From Sporolactobacillus sp. THM7-4 (GTDB taxonomy: Bacteria > Bacillota > Bacilli > Bacillales > Sporolactobacillaceae), in NCBI RefSeq assembly GCF_004153165.1, contig NZ_SEMD01000006.1, positions 62,001-126,000 of the forward strand: a DNA stretch of 64,000 bases, written 5' to 3'. Shown piece after piece: positions 29,664 through 39,248 of this stretch. The notes under the pieces are model-generated. The model had not been told where the DNA came from. It searched no databases and saw only the letters and a list, made by a program, of their open reading frames with translations. Position 1 is the first letter of the stretch; every line of letters starts with the position of its first letter. Made by a program: the position numbers and the translations under genes.

Positions 29664-29931
29664 GTGAAGGAGATCAGTACTTTTGCACCGCCATCAGGTT
29701 GGAGAGCAACCGGAAAGGGAGAGCGCGCCATGGACTGAGAGCGCGTTTATGGGACGGACAATGGGAATTCACTCCTGAGCTGTCATCTGAACACCAATCC
29801 AGGGATTGGTCAAGGATGGAACGGTAACGTCAGCCGTTATCCTGATTTTTGAGTGGGCAGCGCACTGCGCTGTCAACGAGGGTGGTACCGCGATCGATGC
29901 TTCGTCCCTTTATAGGGATGAAGTTTTTTTA
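29664..29931 (+). promoter_or_regulatory. T-box riboswitch (tRNA-Phe) before pheST
   Basis: The T-box GAGGGTGGTACCGCG (29878-29892) precedes a terminator (29900-29909 with 29914-29923, then eight Ts). The specifier codon is TTC (Phe) at 29768-29770 in the context GGGAATTCACTCC. This fixes tRNA-Phe as the sensed ligand. The rest of the gap 29597-30032 holds the promoter and a short inverted repeat near 29976-29995. Confidence 0.93.
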
Positions 29932-30032
29932 TTTGTATAGAAAGGCTATGTTAAACTTGCTGTTGATTTAACGCGTTAATTGGTCATGAATCCAATTTAA
30001 CGGAGTTAGCAGAAAAAGAAAGGGTGGAGAAT

Positions 30033-31070
30033 GTGCTGAGAGAAAAACTGCTCGAACTGCGCGAGAAAGCGCTGGAGAGCGTTCATTCAACCAACAGTCT
30101 GAAGCAATTGCAGGACATTCATGTCAGTTACCTTGGCAAGAAGGGGCCGATCACAGAAGTACTGAAAGGGATGGGGAAGCTCTCTGAAGAAGAGCGGCCA
30201 GTGATCGGCCAGCTCGCAAATGATGTCAGAAAAACCATTGAGCAGCAAATTAAAGTAAGAAAAGAAAAGCTGGAAAGAAAGCTTCTGGAGCAGCAGATCG
30301 AAAGCGAAAAGATTGATGTGACGCTTCCCGGGAGAAAAATACGGACCGGTTCGCATCATCTGCTTGCTTCAGTTGTCCGCGAAGTGGAAGATTTGTTTAT
30401 CGGGTTAGGTTTCTCTGTTGCCGAAGGACCTGAAGTCGAAGAAGACTATTACAATTTTGAAGCGCTCAATCTGCCCAAAGATCACCCGGCGAGGGATATG
30501 CAGGATTCATTTTATATTACCGACGAAATTCTATTGCGGACACATACGTCGCCAATGCAGGCCCGAACCCTGGAGAAACACAAAGGGAAGGGTCCTGTCA
30601 GGATTATCTGTCCCGGGAAGGTGTACCGCCGCGATAATGATGACGCGACCCACTCGCATCAGTTTATGCAAATCGAGGGCCTGTACGTCGATAAAAATGT
30701 CAGGCTCAGCGATTTGAAAGGCGTCCTGACCGTATTCGCGAGGCACATGTTTGGAGAAGATCGTGAAATCCGCCTCAGACCGAGCTTTTTCCCTTTTACT
30801 GAACCGTCCGTTGAAATGGATATTTCCTGCTTCAGATGCGACGGCCACGGCTGCTCGGTATGCAAAGGAACAGGGTGGATTGAAATTCTCGGTGCGGGTA
30901 TGGTTCATCCAAATGTGCTGCGAATGTCTGGTTTCGATCCGTCAGTCTATACCGGCTTCGCCTTCGGAATGGGACCGGAGCGGATCGCAATGCTGAAATA
31001 CGGAATCGATGACATCAGACTGTTTTACACGAACGATGTCCGTTTCCTGAAACAGTTCAAACAGGCTTGA
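30033..31070 (+). CDS. pheS: Phenylalanyl-tRNA synthetase alpha subunit
   Basis: Catalytic subunit of the heterotetrameric enzyme (345 residues). An N-terminal coiled coil (about 1-85) is followed by the class II core with [26 protein letters not shown], and the C-terminal [12 protein letters not shown] and [19 protein letters not shown] CxxC pair at CSVCKGTGW is usual. GTG 30033 is preferred to GTG 30024 because AGGGTGG overlaps the latter and lies five bases before the former. It is co-transcribed with pheT behind the T-box. Confidence 0.95.
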   Translation: MLREKLLELREKALESVHSTNSLKQLQDIHVSYLGKKGPITEVLKGMGKLSEEERPVIGQLANDVRKTIEQQIKVRKEKLERKLLEQQIESEKIDVTLPGRKIRTGSHHLLASVVREVEDLFIGLGFSVAEGPEVEEDYYNFEALNLPKDHPARDMQDSFYITDEILLRTHTSPMQARTLEKHKGKGPVRIICPGKVYRRDNDDATHSHQFMQIEGLYVDKNVRLSDLKGVLTVFARHMFGEDREIRLRPSFFPFTEPSVEMDISCFRCDGHGCSVCKGTGWIEILGAGMVHPNVLRMSGFDPSVYTGFAFGMGPERIAMLKYGIDDIRLFYTNDVRFLKQFKQA

Positions 31071-31088
31071 GGGGGAGAAAATGAAATT

Positions 31089-33506
31089 ATGCTGGTTTCT
31101 TATAATTGGTTAAAAGAGTACGTTGATCTGGATGGTGTCTCGCCGGAAGAATTGGCGCAAAAGATAACAAATGCCGGAATTGAAGTGGAACATATTTCCT
31201 ATCCGGGTCAGGGTCTCAGTGGTGTTGTGGTTGGGAAAGTCGAATCCTGCCTGCCGCATCCGAAATCTGAAAAACTGCATCTTTGCCAGGTTAATCTTGG
31301 ATTGGAAACTGTACAAATTGTCTGCGGGGCTCCTAATGTCGCGGCCGGACAAAAAGTTCCCGTGGCAAAGGCGGGTGCGAGGATCGGCAGAAATGTCGAA
31401 ATCAAGCGGACCGTTTTACGGGGAGAAGAATCAAACGGTATGATTTGTTCGCTTTCAGAATTAGGTGTCAATCAAGATCTGGTTCCTAAGGAATATGCAG
31501 ACGGAATTTATGTTTTTGATGAAGAGACTCCGATTGGTGCCGATGCGCTCCCTTATTTGAATCTGGATGATGCAATTCTCGATCTGGATATTTTAATCAA
31601 CAGTGCCCATTGCATGAATATGATCGGTGTCGCTTACGAAGTGGGTGCCATTCTCGACCGGCCGGTCCATATTCCTGAGCCGACAGTGACAGAGACAGAG
31701 GAGCCTGTTACAGGTCATGTGAACGTCGTTGTCGACATTCCGGATAAAGTGCCTTATTACGGTGCCCGATTGATCGAGGGAATTGAAGTAGCACCGGCCC
31801 CTCGCTGGATGCAGCTTCGCCTGATGGCAGCCGGCATCCGTCCAATCAGCAATGTCGTCGATATTTCCAACTATGTCATGCTTGAGTACGGCCAGCCGCT
31901 GCACACCTTTGATTTTGATGCCTTTGGTTCCGATCAGGTGCTTGTACGTTTTGCCAGAGAGGACGAAAAAATAAAAACGCTTGACGAACAGGAACGGAGT
32001 CTGACCGCCGGTGATATTGTGATTACGAATGGGAAAGTCCCGGTGGCAGTTGCCGGGGTGATGGGCGGAGAAAGTTCCGAGGTAGCCCCGTCAACACGCA
32101 GTGTACTGCTTGAAGCCGCTGTTTTTGATCCGATATCTGTACGAAGAACAGCCGCCCGGCTGCAAATGCGGACCGACGCCAGCAGTCGCTATGAAAAAGG
32201 GATCGACCGTAATCGTGTCTCGCCTGCCGCCGACCGGGCTGCAGAACTGCTCGAACAGTTTGCTCATGGTCGTGTTCTGAAAGGAAGAGTAGAGCAAGGT
32301 TCCCGTACAGTCCCTGAAACGGTGATCACAATGCCCTGGAGAAAAATTAATCAGGTGCTTGGAGCGGACCTTTCTTTTGAAACGATCAAATCTACTTTGA
32401 ATCGTCTCGGATTTTCCCTCGATCTGAGCGGTGAGACGATTCATGTAACCGTTCCTTCCCGCCGCTTCGATGTAACCATTCCTGAAGATCTGGTCGAGGA
32501 GGTCGGCCGTATTTATGGATACAACCATATACCGGCAACTCTTCCGGAAGGAACGTCCGTGCATGCTTCGTTGACGCCTTATCAAAAGCTTCGCCGCCGT
32601 GTAGAGCAATTCATGGAAAGCGCGGGGCTTTTTCAGGCCTATACGTATTCCCTGACAACCGGGAGCGAGGCGGCGGCCTGTACAGTCACGGCTCCGGACA
32701 CGCGGCCGGTCAAAGTTCTCTGGCCCATGAGTGAAGAACGGGCCGTGCTGCGCGAGAGTATCGTGCCGCAACTGATCGACGTCCTGAAGTATCACCTGAA
32801 CCGTCAGATGTCGGACGTCAGCCTCTATGAAATGGGCAAAGTATTTATTCCGACTGATGAAAGCCCCCGCCCGGACGAAGAAGAACATCTGGCCGGCGTG
32901 TTTACCGGCCGGCTGTCTGAAAGAAACTGGGAAGGTGATCCGGAGACAGTCGATTTCTTTACAGTAAAAGGGGTACTCGAGGGACTGTTCGATCTGCTTG
33001 GTCTATCCGATCGCGTGGCTTACCGGCGCGCTGAACGGGAAGGACTGCATCCGGGCCAGACGGCCGATATTCTTTTTAACGGCCGTATTATCGGCTATAT
33101 CGGTGCCCTCCATCCTCAGGTCAGGAAAGAAAACGATCTGAACGAAACATTTGTCTTCGAAGTGGCGATCGAATCACTGCTGAGGGAAGGCACGCCGGAT
33201 ATCGCGTATCAGAGCCTGCCGCGTTTTCCATCAACTACCCGTGATATCTCGCTTGTTGTCGATCGCACGCTGCCGGCTGCCGATTTGGATCGTCTCATCA
33301 GAGAGACAGGAGGAAGCCTGCTCCATTCGGTCAGACTGTTTGATGTTTATGAGGGAGAACATGTTGGCGATGATAAGAAATCAATGGCATTCTCGCTTGT
33401 TTATCTCGATCCGGAACGGACACTGACCGATGATGAAGTGAACAAGGTCCATGAAAAGATTATCAAAGCCTGTGAGCAGCGATTTGGCGCGCAGCTCAGA
33501 AGCTGA
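31089..33506 (+). CDS. pheT: Phenylalanyl-tRNA synthetase beta subunit
   Basis: Non-catalytic subunit carrying tRNA binding and editing (805 residues). In order are a tRNA-binding domain (about 40-150), the B3/B4 editing domain with YVMLEYGQPLHTFD, the B5 domain around 400-475 (RRFDVTIPEDLVEEVGRIYGY), the core-like region, and the C-terminal anticodon domain (about 710-805) beginning YQSLPRFPSTTRDIS. The start ATG 31089 lies ten bases after GGGGGAG; the ATG at 31081 is out of frame. A terminator follows. Confidence 0.95.
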   Translation: MLVSYNWLKEYVDLDGVSPEELAQKITNAGIEVEHISYPGQGLSGVVVGKVESCLPHPKSEKLHLCQVNLGLETVQIVCGAPNVAAGQKVPVAKAGARIGRNVEIKRTVLRGEESNGMICSLSELGVNQDLVPKEYADGIYVFDEETPIGADALPYLNLDDAILDLDILINSAHCMNMIGVAYEVGAILDRPVHIPEPTVTETEEPVTGHVNVVVDIPDKVPYYGARLIEGIEVAPAPRWMQLRLMAAGIRPISNVVDISNYVMLEYGQPLHTFDFDAFGSDQVLVRFAREDEKIKTLDEQERSLTAGDIVITNGKVPVAVAGVMGGESSEVAPSTRSVLLEAAVFDPISVRRTAARLQMRTDASSRYEKGIDRNRVSPAADRAAELLEQFAHGRVLKGRVEQGSRTVPETVITMPWRKINQVLGADLSFETIKSTLNRLGFSLDLSGETIHVTVPSRRFDVTIPEDLVEEVGRIYGYNHIPATLPEGTSVHASLTPYQKLRRRVEQFMESAGLFQAYTYSLTTGSEAAACTVTAPDTRPVKVLWPMSEERAVLRESIVPQLIDVLKYHLNRQMSDVSLYEMGKVFIPTDESPRPDEEEHLAGVFTGRLSERNWEGDPETVDFFTVKGVLEGLFDLLGLSDRVAYRRAEREGLHPGQTADILFNGRIIGYIGALHPQVRKENDLNETFVFEVAIESLLREGTPDIAYQSLPRFPSTTRDISLVVDRTLPAADLDRLIRETGGSLLHSVRLFDVYEGEHVGDDKKSMAFSLVYLDPERTLTDDEVNKVHEKIIKACEQRFGAQLRS

Positions 33507-33531
33507 ATAACAAAATTTAATGATCAAGAGA

Positions 33532-33560
33532 AAAGGGGGCTGATCTGGCTCTCTTTTTTT
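33532..33560 (+). terminator. Intrinsic terminator after pheT
   Basis: AAAGGGGGC (33532-33540) pairs fully with GCTCTCTTT (33548-33556) using two G-U pairs, loop TGATCTG, then more Ts. Confidence 0.75.
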
Positions 33561-33605
33561 AATCGGATCAGTCACTAAAGAACAGCCGGTACCCCGTAAT
33601 TTTAT

Positions 33606-33645
33606 TTTTCAAATCGAAACCATTTTGATATGATAATATCAAAAT
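33606..33645 (+). promoter_or_regulatory. Promoter with overlapping palindrome before cvpA
   Basis: TTTTCA (33606-33611), 17 bp, TATGAT (33629-33634). A perfect 10-bp inverted repeat ATTTTGATAT/ATATCAAAAT with a four-base centre (33622-33645) covers the -10 and start region, as an operator for a dimeric repressor would. The regulator is not known. Confidence 0.5.
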
Positions 33646-33727
33646 GAGTTTTAATGAGTCTGAAAGCTGCAGGGGTCGGGAGCGGTATGTGTGTTGCTGA
33701 TCTTTTATGGAATACGAGAGGAGATCT

Positions 33728-33762
33728 GAGACTTGGATTCATCCTTCAATGTCTCTTTTTTT
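33728..33762 (+). terminator. Leader terminator before cvpA
   Basis: GAGACTTG (33728-33735) pairs with CAA(T)GTCTC (33747-33755), followed by seven Ts. It lies about 95-120 bases downstream of the promoter at 33606 and 42 bases before cvpA, so it acts as an attenuator or ends a short RNA of about 120 bases. Confidence 0.6.
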
Positions 33763-33803
33763 GGACAATGGTCATTTAGATAAGAGAAAGATGGGGTATA
33801 GAT

Positions 33804-34352
33804 ATGCTTCTGAACTTAATTATCTTGTTGCTTCTGGCCGCGGGATTTTTTAACGGATTTCGAAGAGGACTCGTTCTTCAGCTTGTTCATCTGGCGGGGT
33901 TCATTGCTGCTTATATTGTCGCCTTTATGTATTATAAACATTTTGCTTCTGTACTTAAGCTGTGGATTCCTTATCCGTCGACAGTGACCCGCAGCCAGAC
34001 CTTCACTTTTCTCGGAAATATCGATCTGCAATCGGCTTATTATCAGGCGATTGCATTTATCATTCTTTTTATAGCCGTTAAGATTGTGATGAACATCATG
34101 GGTTCGATGCTCGATTTTCTGGCTCAGCTGCCTCTTATTCGTTCGCTCAACCACTTGTCAGGGGCTTTTCTCGGGTTTGTGGAAATTTATCTGATTCTTT
34201 TTTTATTGCTTTATGCCGGCGCGCTGACACCCCTTACCGGAATACAGACATCGATTGAACATTCATCTCTTGCCCAGTCGATGATTGATCATACACCGGT
34301 ATTCTCAAAAATGTTTAAAGACATGTGGGTTGCCTTCATGTTTCTGAACTGA
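33804..34352 (+). CDS. cvpA: CvpA family membrane protein
   Basis: Colicin-V-production-type membrane protein (182 residues), yshB of Bacillus subtilis; function uncertain. Four hydrophobic segments are visible, the first at the very N-terminus (LLNLIILLLLAAGFFNGFRRGL) with the family GFRRGL turn. ATG 33804 lies after GATGGGG. It stands before polX and mutS2 as in Bacillus subtilis, but the rnhC and zapA genes normally found between pheT and cvpA are missing. Confidence 0.85.
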   Translation: MLLNLIILLLLAAGFFNGFRRGLVLQLVHLAGFIAAYIVAFMYYKHFASVLKLWIPYPSTVTRSQTFTFLGNIDLQSAYYQAIAFIILFIAVKIVMNIMGSMLDFLAQLPLIRSLNHLSGAFLGFVEIYLILFLLLYAGALTPLTGIQTSIEHSSLAQSMIDHTPVFSKMFKDMWVAFMFLN

Positions 34353-34395
34353 CAATATCTCAGTTCCCTGCTCCGGCGGGAAAAGAGGGGTAGGA

Positions 34396-36114
34396 TTGAA
34401 CAAAAAACAAATCGTTGATCAACTGGAAACTATTGCCCTGTACCTTGAGATCGAGGGAGAAAATCCTTTTAAAATCGCGGCTTACAGGAGAGCGGGCCAG
34501 GCGCTGGAAAGGGACCGCCGTTCCATGGCTCAGATAACTGATTTAGGATCGATCAGAGGAATCGGAAAAGGGACAGCGCAGGTAATCGGGGAACTGATGG
34601 CAACGGGTGAATCATCGGTCCTGAAGGAATTGCAGAAGAAAATACCCGCAAGTCTTCCTGAACTGCTGAAGATTCCAGGCCTCGGCGGCAAGAAAATCGG
34701 CAAATTGTACCAGGCGCTCGGGGTCAAAGATTCGGAAACACTCCGGACAGTCTGTGAAAAGGGACTGGTCCGCAATTTGCCCGGATTCGGAAAGAAAACA
34801 GAAGAGAAAATACTGAAAGCGATCAATGAGCAGGACAATCGTCCTGTGCAGCTCTCAATCGCCTATATGACGGATCTCGCCGAAAAGATTGAGGCGGAGT
34901 TGGCACAAATTCACGTGATCAGACGTTTTTCGCGGGCAGGAAGCCTTCGCCGGGCAAAAGAATACATGAAAGACCTCGATTTCGTTCTGGAAACCGAAGT
35001 ACCGGAAGAAACGGCAGACCGGATTCTTGAATCACTTGACGTTTTTGAAGTCTCCGGCCGGGGTGAAAGAAAGATGACTGTGCTTCTGGATGATCCTTTT
35101 CATGTATCTGTCGATTTCCGTTTTGCAAAGCCGGAAGCGTTTGTAACGACTCTCCATCACTTTACCGGTTCAAAAGAACACAATGTGCTCTTACGCCATC
35201 TGGCGAAAGAACGGGGAGAAAAGATCAGCGAATATGGGGTGGAATCGGGAAACGGATCGCTTCTTACTTTTTCAAGCGAAGCCGATTTTTACCACCATTT
35301 CGGTCTGCACGAGATTCCCCCTGAGGTACGTGAAGGGACGGTAGAAGTAGAGCGTGCCGCCCGGGCCCCACTCGGGCTTCTGAAACTCTCGGATATTAAA
35401 GGCGACCTGCACATGCACTCGACCTGGAGTGACGGCTCCTATACCGTTCAGGAAATGGCTGATGCAATGAGGGCAAAAGGTTACGAATATGCCTGTCTGA
35501 CTGATCATTCCCGGTCTCTCAGAGTGGCTGGAGGTCTGACTGAGTATCAGCTGATGAAACAGCTTGAAGAAGTGGAGCGGATCAATGCACAATACAATGA
35601 TTTTCGGATTTTTTCCGGAGTAGAAATGGACATTCTCCCGGATGGAAGGCTCGATTATCCGGATGACATTCTTAAATCTCTTGATTTTGTCATTGCATCG
35701 ATTCATTCTTCATTTTCTCAGACCAGGGAAGCGATCATGAAGCGGCTCGAGATTGCCTGCCTGAATCCATATGTCCGCCTGATTGCACATCCGACAGGCA
35801 GAATGCCAGGCAGACGTAAAGGATATGCAGTTGACGTGGACAGGCTGATCGAGCTGGCTCAGGTGACAGGAACAGCCCTGGAACTGAATGCGAGCCGTTA
35901 CAGGCTGGACCTGTCTTCGAAATGGGTTAATAAGGCTCAGGCGGCTGGTGTCAAAATAGCGATTAATACCGACAGCCATTCGCTGAAAATGATTGATGAC
36001 ATGACGCTTGGTGTTCAGACCGCGATACGCGGCTGGGTCCGGCCGGGAACCGTTTTAAATACGCTGTCCCGCAAGGCATTTGAACACTTTTTGAAAAAAG
36101 GAAAGAATCTGTAA
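34396..36114 (+). CDS. polX: DNA polymerase X with PHP domain
   Basis: Family X repair polymerase (572 residues). Helix-hairpin-helix motifs are seen in IRGIGKGTAQVIGEL and IPGLGGKKIGKLY. The nucleotidyltransferase motif is GSLRRAKEYMKDLDFVLE with the catalytic aspartates. The C-terminal PHP exonuclease domain begins at about residue 335 with GDLHMHSTWSDG and keeps TDHS, EMDILPDG and NTDSHS metal-binding motifs. The start TTG 34396 follows GAGGGGTAGG. Confidence 0.93.
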   Translation: MNKKQIVDQLETIALYLEIEGENPFKIAAYRRAGQALERDRRSMAQITDLGSIRGIGKGTAQVIGELMATGESSVLKELQKKIPASLPELLKIPGLGGKKIGKLYQALGVKDSETLRTVCEKGLVRNLPGFGKKTEEKILKAINEQDNRPVQLSIAYMTDLAEKIEAELAQIHVIRRFSRAGSLRRAKEYMKDLDFVLETEVPEETADRILESLDVFEVSGRGERKMTVLLDDPFHVSVDFRFAKPEAFVTTLHHFTGSKEHNVLLRHLAKERGEKISEYGVESGNGSLLTFSSEADFYHHFGLHEIPPEVREGTVEVERAARAPLGLLKLSDIKGDLHMHSTWSDGSYTVQEMADAMRAKGYEYACLTDHSRSLRVAGGLTEYQLMKQLEEVERINAQYNDFRIFSGVEMDILPDGRLDYPDDILKSLDFVIASIHSSFSQTREAIMKRLEIACLNPYVRLIAHPTGRMPGRRKGYAVDVDRLIELAQVTGTALELNASRYRLDLSSKWVNKAQAAGVKIAINTDSHSLKMIDDMTLGVQTAIRGWVRPGTVLNTLSRKAFEHFLKKGKNL

Positions 36115-36214
36115 CATCCCGGGAAGTGTAAATCTATAAAATCATTTTTACACTAAAAAAGAAAACAACTTTTTAATCGTAAATAACTTCTTCTCCAAAA
36201 GGAGATGCAAAATT

Positions 36215-38575
36215 TTGAACGAACATGCGCTGAAAGCATTGGAATATAAAAAAGTTATCCGCCGGTTAATGGATTACACCGCGTCTTCATTGGGAAAGAG
36301 CCTCGTCGATCAGCTCATGCCTGCAGAAGACCTTATGGAAGTCAAAGAACGTCAGGCGGAAACGGATGAAGGGGCAACCGTCCTGCGCCTGCGCGGATCG
36401 ATCCCGTTCGGCGGAATCTCAGACGTCAGGCCTGGCCTGAAGCGGTCTAAAATCGGCAGTGTTCTTCAGGCGAGAGAGCTGATTGATATTGCAGACACGA
36501 TTCGCGGCACGCGGCTGATCAAAAATTTTATTCTTGATCTGGTCGAATCAGAGAAATTGGAATTGCCGATTCTCACAGGGATGGTTAACGATTTGGAGCC
36601 GGATGGCCGTCTGGAACGGAAGATACGAAGCGCGATTGATGATCAGGGCAACGTGATGGATTCGGCGAGCCCGGCGCTCCGTCACGTCCGGGGGCAAATC
36701 AGAACACTTGACAGCCGGGTCAAGCAAAAGCTGGAGAATATTGTGCGGTCGAGCGGTACCTCAAAAATGTTGTCGGAGTCGATTATAACGATACGAAATG
36801 ATCGCCAGGTCGTTCCGGTCAGGCAGGAGTACCGTGCGTCATTCGGAGGTATTGTCCATGATCAATCGGCGTCGGGGGCTACACTATTTATCGAGCCTCA
36901 GGCGATTGTTGAACTGAATAATCAGCTGAGTGAAGCAAGAGCGAAGGAGCGCCATGAAATCGAGCGAATTTTGCGCGCGTTATCTCAGGAAACCGCAGAA
37001 TCGGCCGATCGTCTTCTTAGTCATGTTGACAGCCTCGCCCGTCTTGATTTCATTTTTGCCAAAGCAGGCTATGGTCATCAGATGAAGGCCATACGCCCGC
37101 GATTAAATGACAGAGGCGTGATCAGGCTGAAGAGAGCCCGGCATCCGCTGATCGATCATGACAAGGTCGTACCGATCGATATCTCCTTCGATGAGCATAC
37201 TCACGCGATGATCATCACGGGTCCGAACACCGGGGGCAAGACGGTTTCCCTGAAAACAGTCGGACTGATCACGCTGATGGCTCAGTCGGGACTGCAAATT
37301 CCTGCTGAAGAAGGTTCCGAGGTCACTGTTTTTAAGAAAGTGTTCGCCGATATCGGTGATGAGCAGTCAATCGAGCAGAGTCTCAGTACCTTTTCCTCGC
37401 ACATGACGAATATTGTCAGGATATTAAGGGAAGTTGATTTGCAAAGCCTGGTCCTGTTTGATGAACTCGGGGCAGGCACAGATCCTCAGGAAGGCGCGGC
37501 TCTCTCGATTGCGATTCTTGATGCCGTCTATGCCCGGGGGGCGACGATCGTATGCACGACGCATTACAGCGAGCTGAAGGCCTATGCTTATGAACGGCCG
37601 GGCGTCATCAATGCAAGTGTCGAATTTGATGTGGAAACGCTGAGTCCGACCTATCGTTTGCTGCTCGGTATCCCGGGACGAAGTAATGCTTTTGAAATAT
37701 CGAAGAAGCTCGGATTGCCGGAAGAAATCATCGAAGAGGCCAGACGACAGATCAGCAGGGAAACCAATCAGGTTGATAAAATGATCGCTTCTCTGGAGAA
37801 GAATCGCAGGACGGCGGAAGCAGAAGAGGAGAAGGCGCGCCGCCTGAAGCTCGAAGCTGAAGAAAAAGAAGCGTCTCTGGCCAGAAAGCTGAATGAACTG
37901 GAGCGGACAAAAGAACAGATTCTGAAACAGGCAAGAGAAAAAGCGGAGCAATCGGTTATCGAGGCCAGGCGGGAAGCAGAAGAGATTATCCACGAGCTAA
38001 GAAGCTACAAGACTCAAGGCCACGTTAAAGAGCATCAGCTGATCAATGCGAAAACCAGGTTGTCCCATGCACTGGACGCTTTGGAACCTTCGGATCAGAA
38101 GCGGGAGAAGGGTCCGTCCCAAAACCGGAAGACGGCAGGATTCAAACCCGGAGATCATGTTAAAATTTTAACTTTCGGTCAGGATGGGTATATCGTCGAT
38201 AAAATCAGTGATGATGAATATCTGGTTCAGGCCGGGATACTAAAAATGAATGCCGCAGCCAATGATCTGAAAAAAGTAAAAGAGGAGAAAAAGGTGCGTC
38301 CGGTGGTCAATGTCCGTACGTCAGGCCGGACCGTTAAACCTGAATTGGATTTACGGGGAGAGCGTTATGAGGACGCGATGCTTAAAGTGGAGAAATATCT
38401 GGATGAAGCGATGCTCGCCGGGTACCCTCAGGTTTCTATTATTCACGGGAAAGGGACCGGCGCGCTTCGTAAAGGAGTCAGCAAGTTAATTGAACGGCAT
38501 CCCCGGGTCAAAAGTTCACGTCTCGGCGGGCAGGGTGAAGGAGGAAGCGGTGTAACCATTGTCGAGTTTAAGTGA
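36215..38575 (+). CDS. mutS2: Endonuclease MutS2
   Basis: MutS-like ATPase with a Smr nuclease domain (786 residues), linked in Bacillus to resolving recombination intermediates and to rescue of collided ribosomes. The core/clamp region is at 1-300, Walker A is GPNTGGKTVSLKT, and STFSSHMTNI, Walker B LVLFDELGAGTDPQEG and the THYSELKAYAY segment follow. A long coiled coil (about 520-610), a KOW-like region and the Smr domain LDLRGERYEDAM ... IIHGKGTGALR end the protein. The start TTG 36215 is ten bases after AAAGGAG. Confidence 0.95.
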   Translation: MNEHALKALEYKKVIRRLMDYTASSLGKSLVDQLMPAEDLMEVKERQAETDEGATVLRLRGSIPFGGISDVRPGLKRSKIGSVLQARELIDIADTIRGTRLIKNFILDLVESEKLELPILTGMVNDLEPDGRLERKIRSAIDDQGNVMDSASPALRHVRGQIRTLDSRVKQKLENIVRSSGTSKMLSESIITIRNDRQVVPVRQEYRASFGGIVHDQSASGATLFIEPQAIVELNNQLSEARAKERHEIERILRALSQETAESADRLLSHVDSLARLDFIFAKAGYGHQMKAIRPRLNDRGVIRLKRARHPLIDHDKVVPIDISFDEHTHAMIITGPNTGGKTVSLKTVGLITLMAQSGLQIPAEEGSEVTVFKKVFADIGDEQSIEQSLSTFSSHMTNIVRILREVDLQSLVLFDELGAGTDPQEGAALSIAILDAVYARGATIVCTTHYSELKAYAYERPGVINASVEFDVETLSPTYRLLLGIPGRSNAFEISKKLGLPEEIIEEARRQISRETNQVDKMIASLEKNRRTAEAEEEKARRLKLEAEEKEASLARKLNELERTKEQILKQAREKAEQSVIEARREAEEIIHELRSYKTQGHVKEHQLINAKTRLSHALDALEPSDQKREKGPSQNRKTAGFKPGDHVKILTFGQDGYIVDKISDDEYLVQAGILKMNAAANDLKKVKEEKKVRPVVNVRTSGRTVKPELDLRGERYEDAMLKVEKYLDEAMLAGYPQVSIIHGKGTGALRKGVSKLIERHPRVKSSRLGGQGEGGSGVTIVEFK

Positions 38576-38638
38576 ATGATTCGGAAAATAGTCAGAGGTT
38601 TTTTCGTGAGCTGAATAATGGCATCAATTATGTGGAGA

Positions 38639-38647
38639 TGCTATACT
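38639..38647 (+). promoter_or_regulatory. Extended -10 promoter of trxA
   Basis: TGCTATACT is an extended -10 (TGn-TATACT) about 45 bases before trxA; no good -35 was found. Confidence 0.45.
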
Positions 38648-38690
38648 TTGTCACAGAAGGAAGATCATCTCAGGTAGGAGGTTTTTTATA

Positions 38691-39008
38691 ATGGCTATCA
38701 GTCAGGTAAATGACGCCAATTTTGCGGAGGAAACATCGAAAGGACTCGTGCTCGCCGATTTCTGGGCGACATGGTGCGGTCCGTGCAAGATGATGGCCCC
38801 GGTTCTTGAAGAAGTTGACTCCGAATTATCAGATAATCTGAAGATTGTCAAGCTGGATGTTGACGAAAATCAGGCTACAGCAAGCAAATATGGTGTCATG
38901 AGTATTCCAACAATGTTCCTTTTTAAAGACGGCGAAATTGCTGACAAGGTTGTCGGCTTTACACCGAAAGAAGCCCTGGTTGAACGGATTAAGCAGCATA
39001 TCAGCTGA
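38691..39008 (+). CDS. trxA: Thioredoxin
   Basis: Small dithiol reductant of the cytoplasm (105 residues). The active site WCGPC lies in DFWATWCGPCKMMAP, and the cis-proline motif is MSIPTMFLFKDGE. AGGAGG precedes ATG 38691. In Bacillus subtilis the etfBA and fatty-acid oxidation genes lie between mutS2 and trxA; none are present here. Confidence 0.97.
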   Translation: MAISQVNDANFAEETSKGLVLADFWATWCGPCKMMAPVLEEVDSELSDNLKIVKLDVDENQATASKYGVMSIPTMFLFKDGEIADKVVGFTPKEALVERIKQHIS

Positions 39009-39063
39009 CCGGTACTTCTCAGATTGAACAAAAGTGTCTTCTTAACAGCATCAGCTGGACCAT

Positions 39064-39105
39064 CCGGAGTGAACGTTAAATACGCCATCACTCCGGTTCT
39101 TTTTG
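39064..39105 (+). terminator. Intrinsic terminator after trxA
   Basis: CCGGAGTGA (39064-39072) pairs perfectly with 39088-39096, then TTCTTTTTG. Confidence 0.8.
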
Positions 39106-39125
39106 TTTTTGTGAGGATTAAGCGC

Positions 39126-39154
39126 TTGAATGTTCGCTTGAACTCAGTGATAAT
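39126..39154 (+). promoter_or_regulatory. SigA promoter of uvrC
   Basis: TTGAAT (39126-39131), 17 bp, GATAAT (39149-39154). The spacer contains the palindrome GTTCGCTTGAAC (39132-39143); its half-sites point the wrong way for a LexA box. Confidence 0.55.
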
Positions 39155-39248
39155 ATGGAGAGAAACTTTACTGGTGCCATTGGGTGAATCAACGCATAAA
39201 AACGGAAAAACGCATTTCGGCAAGTTTTTGTTAAAGGATGAATACAAC

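Noticed and set aside
33622-33645. FNR/CRP-type site before cvpA
   Set aside because: TTGAT and ATCAA are present but eight, not four, bases apart.
39132-39143. LexA box in the uvrC promoter
   Set aside because: GTTC-N4-GAAC has the half-sites in the opposite orientation to the Bacillus site GAAC-N4-GTTC.
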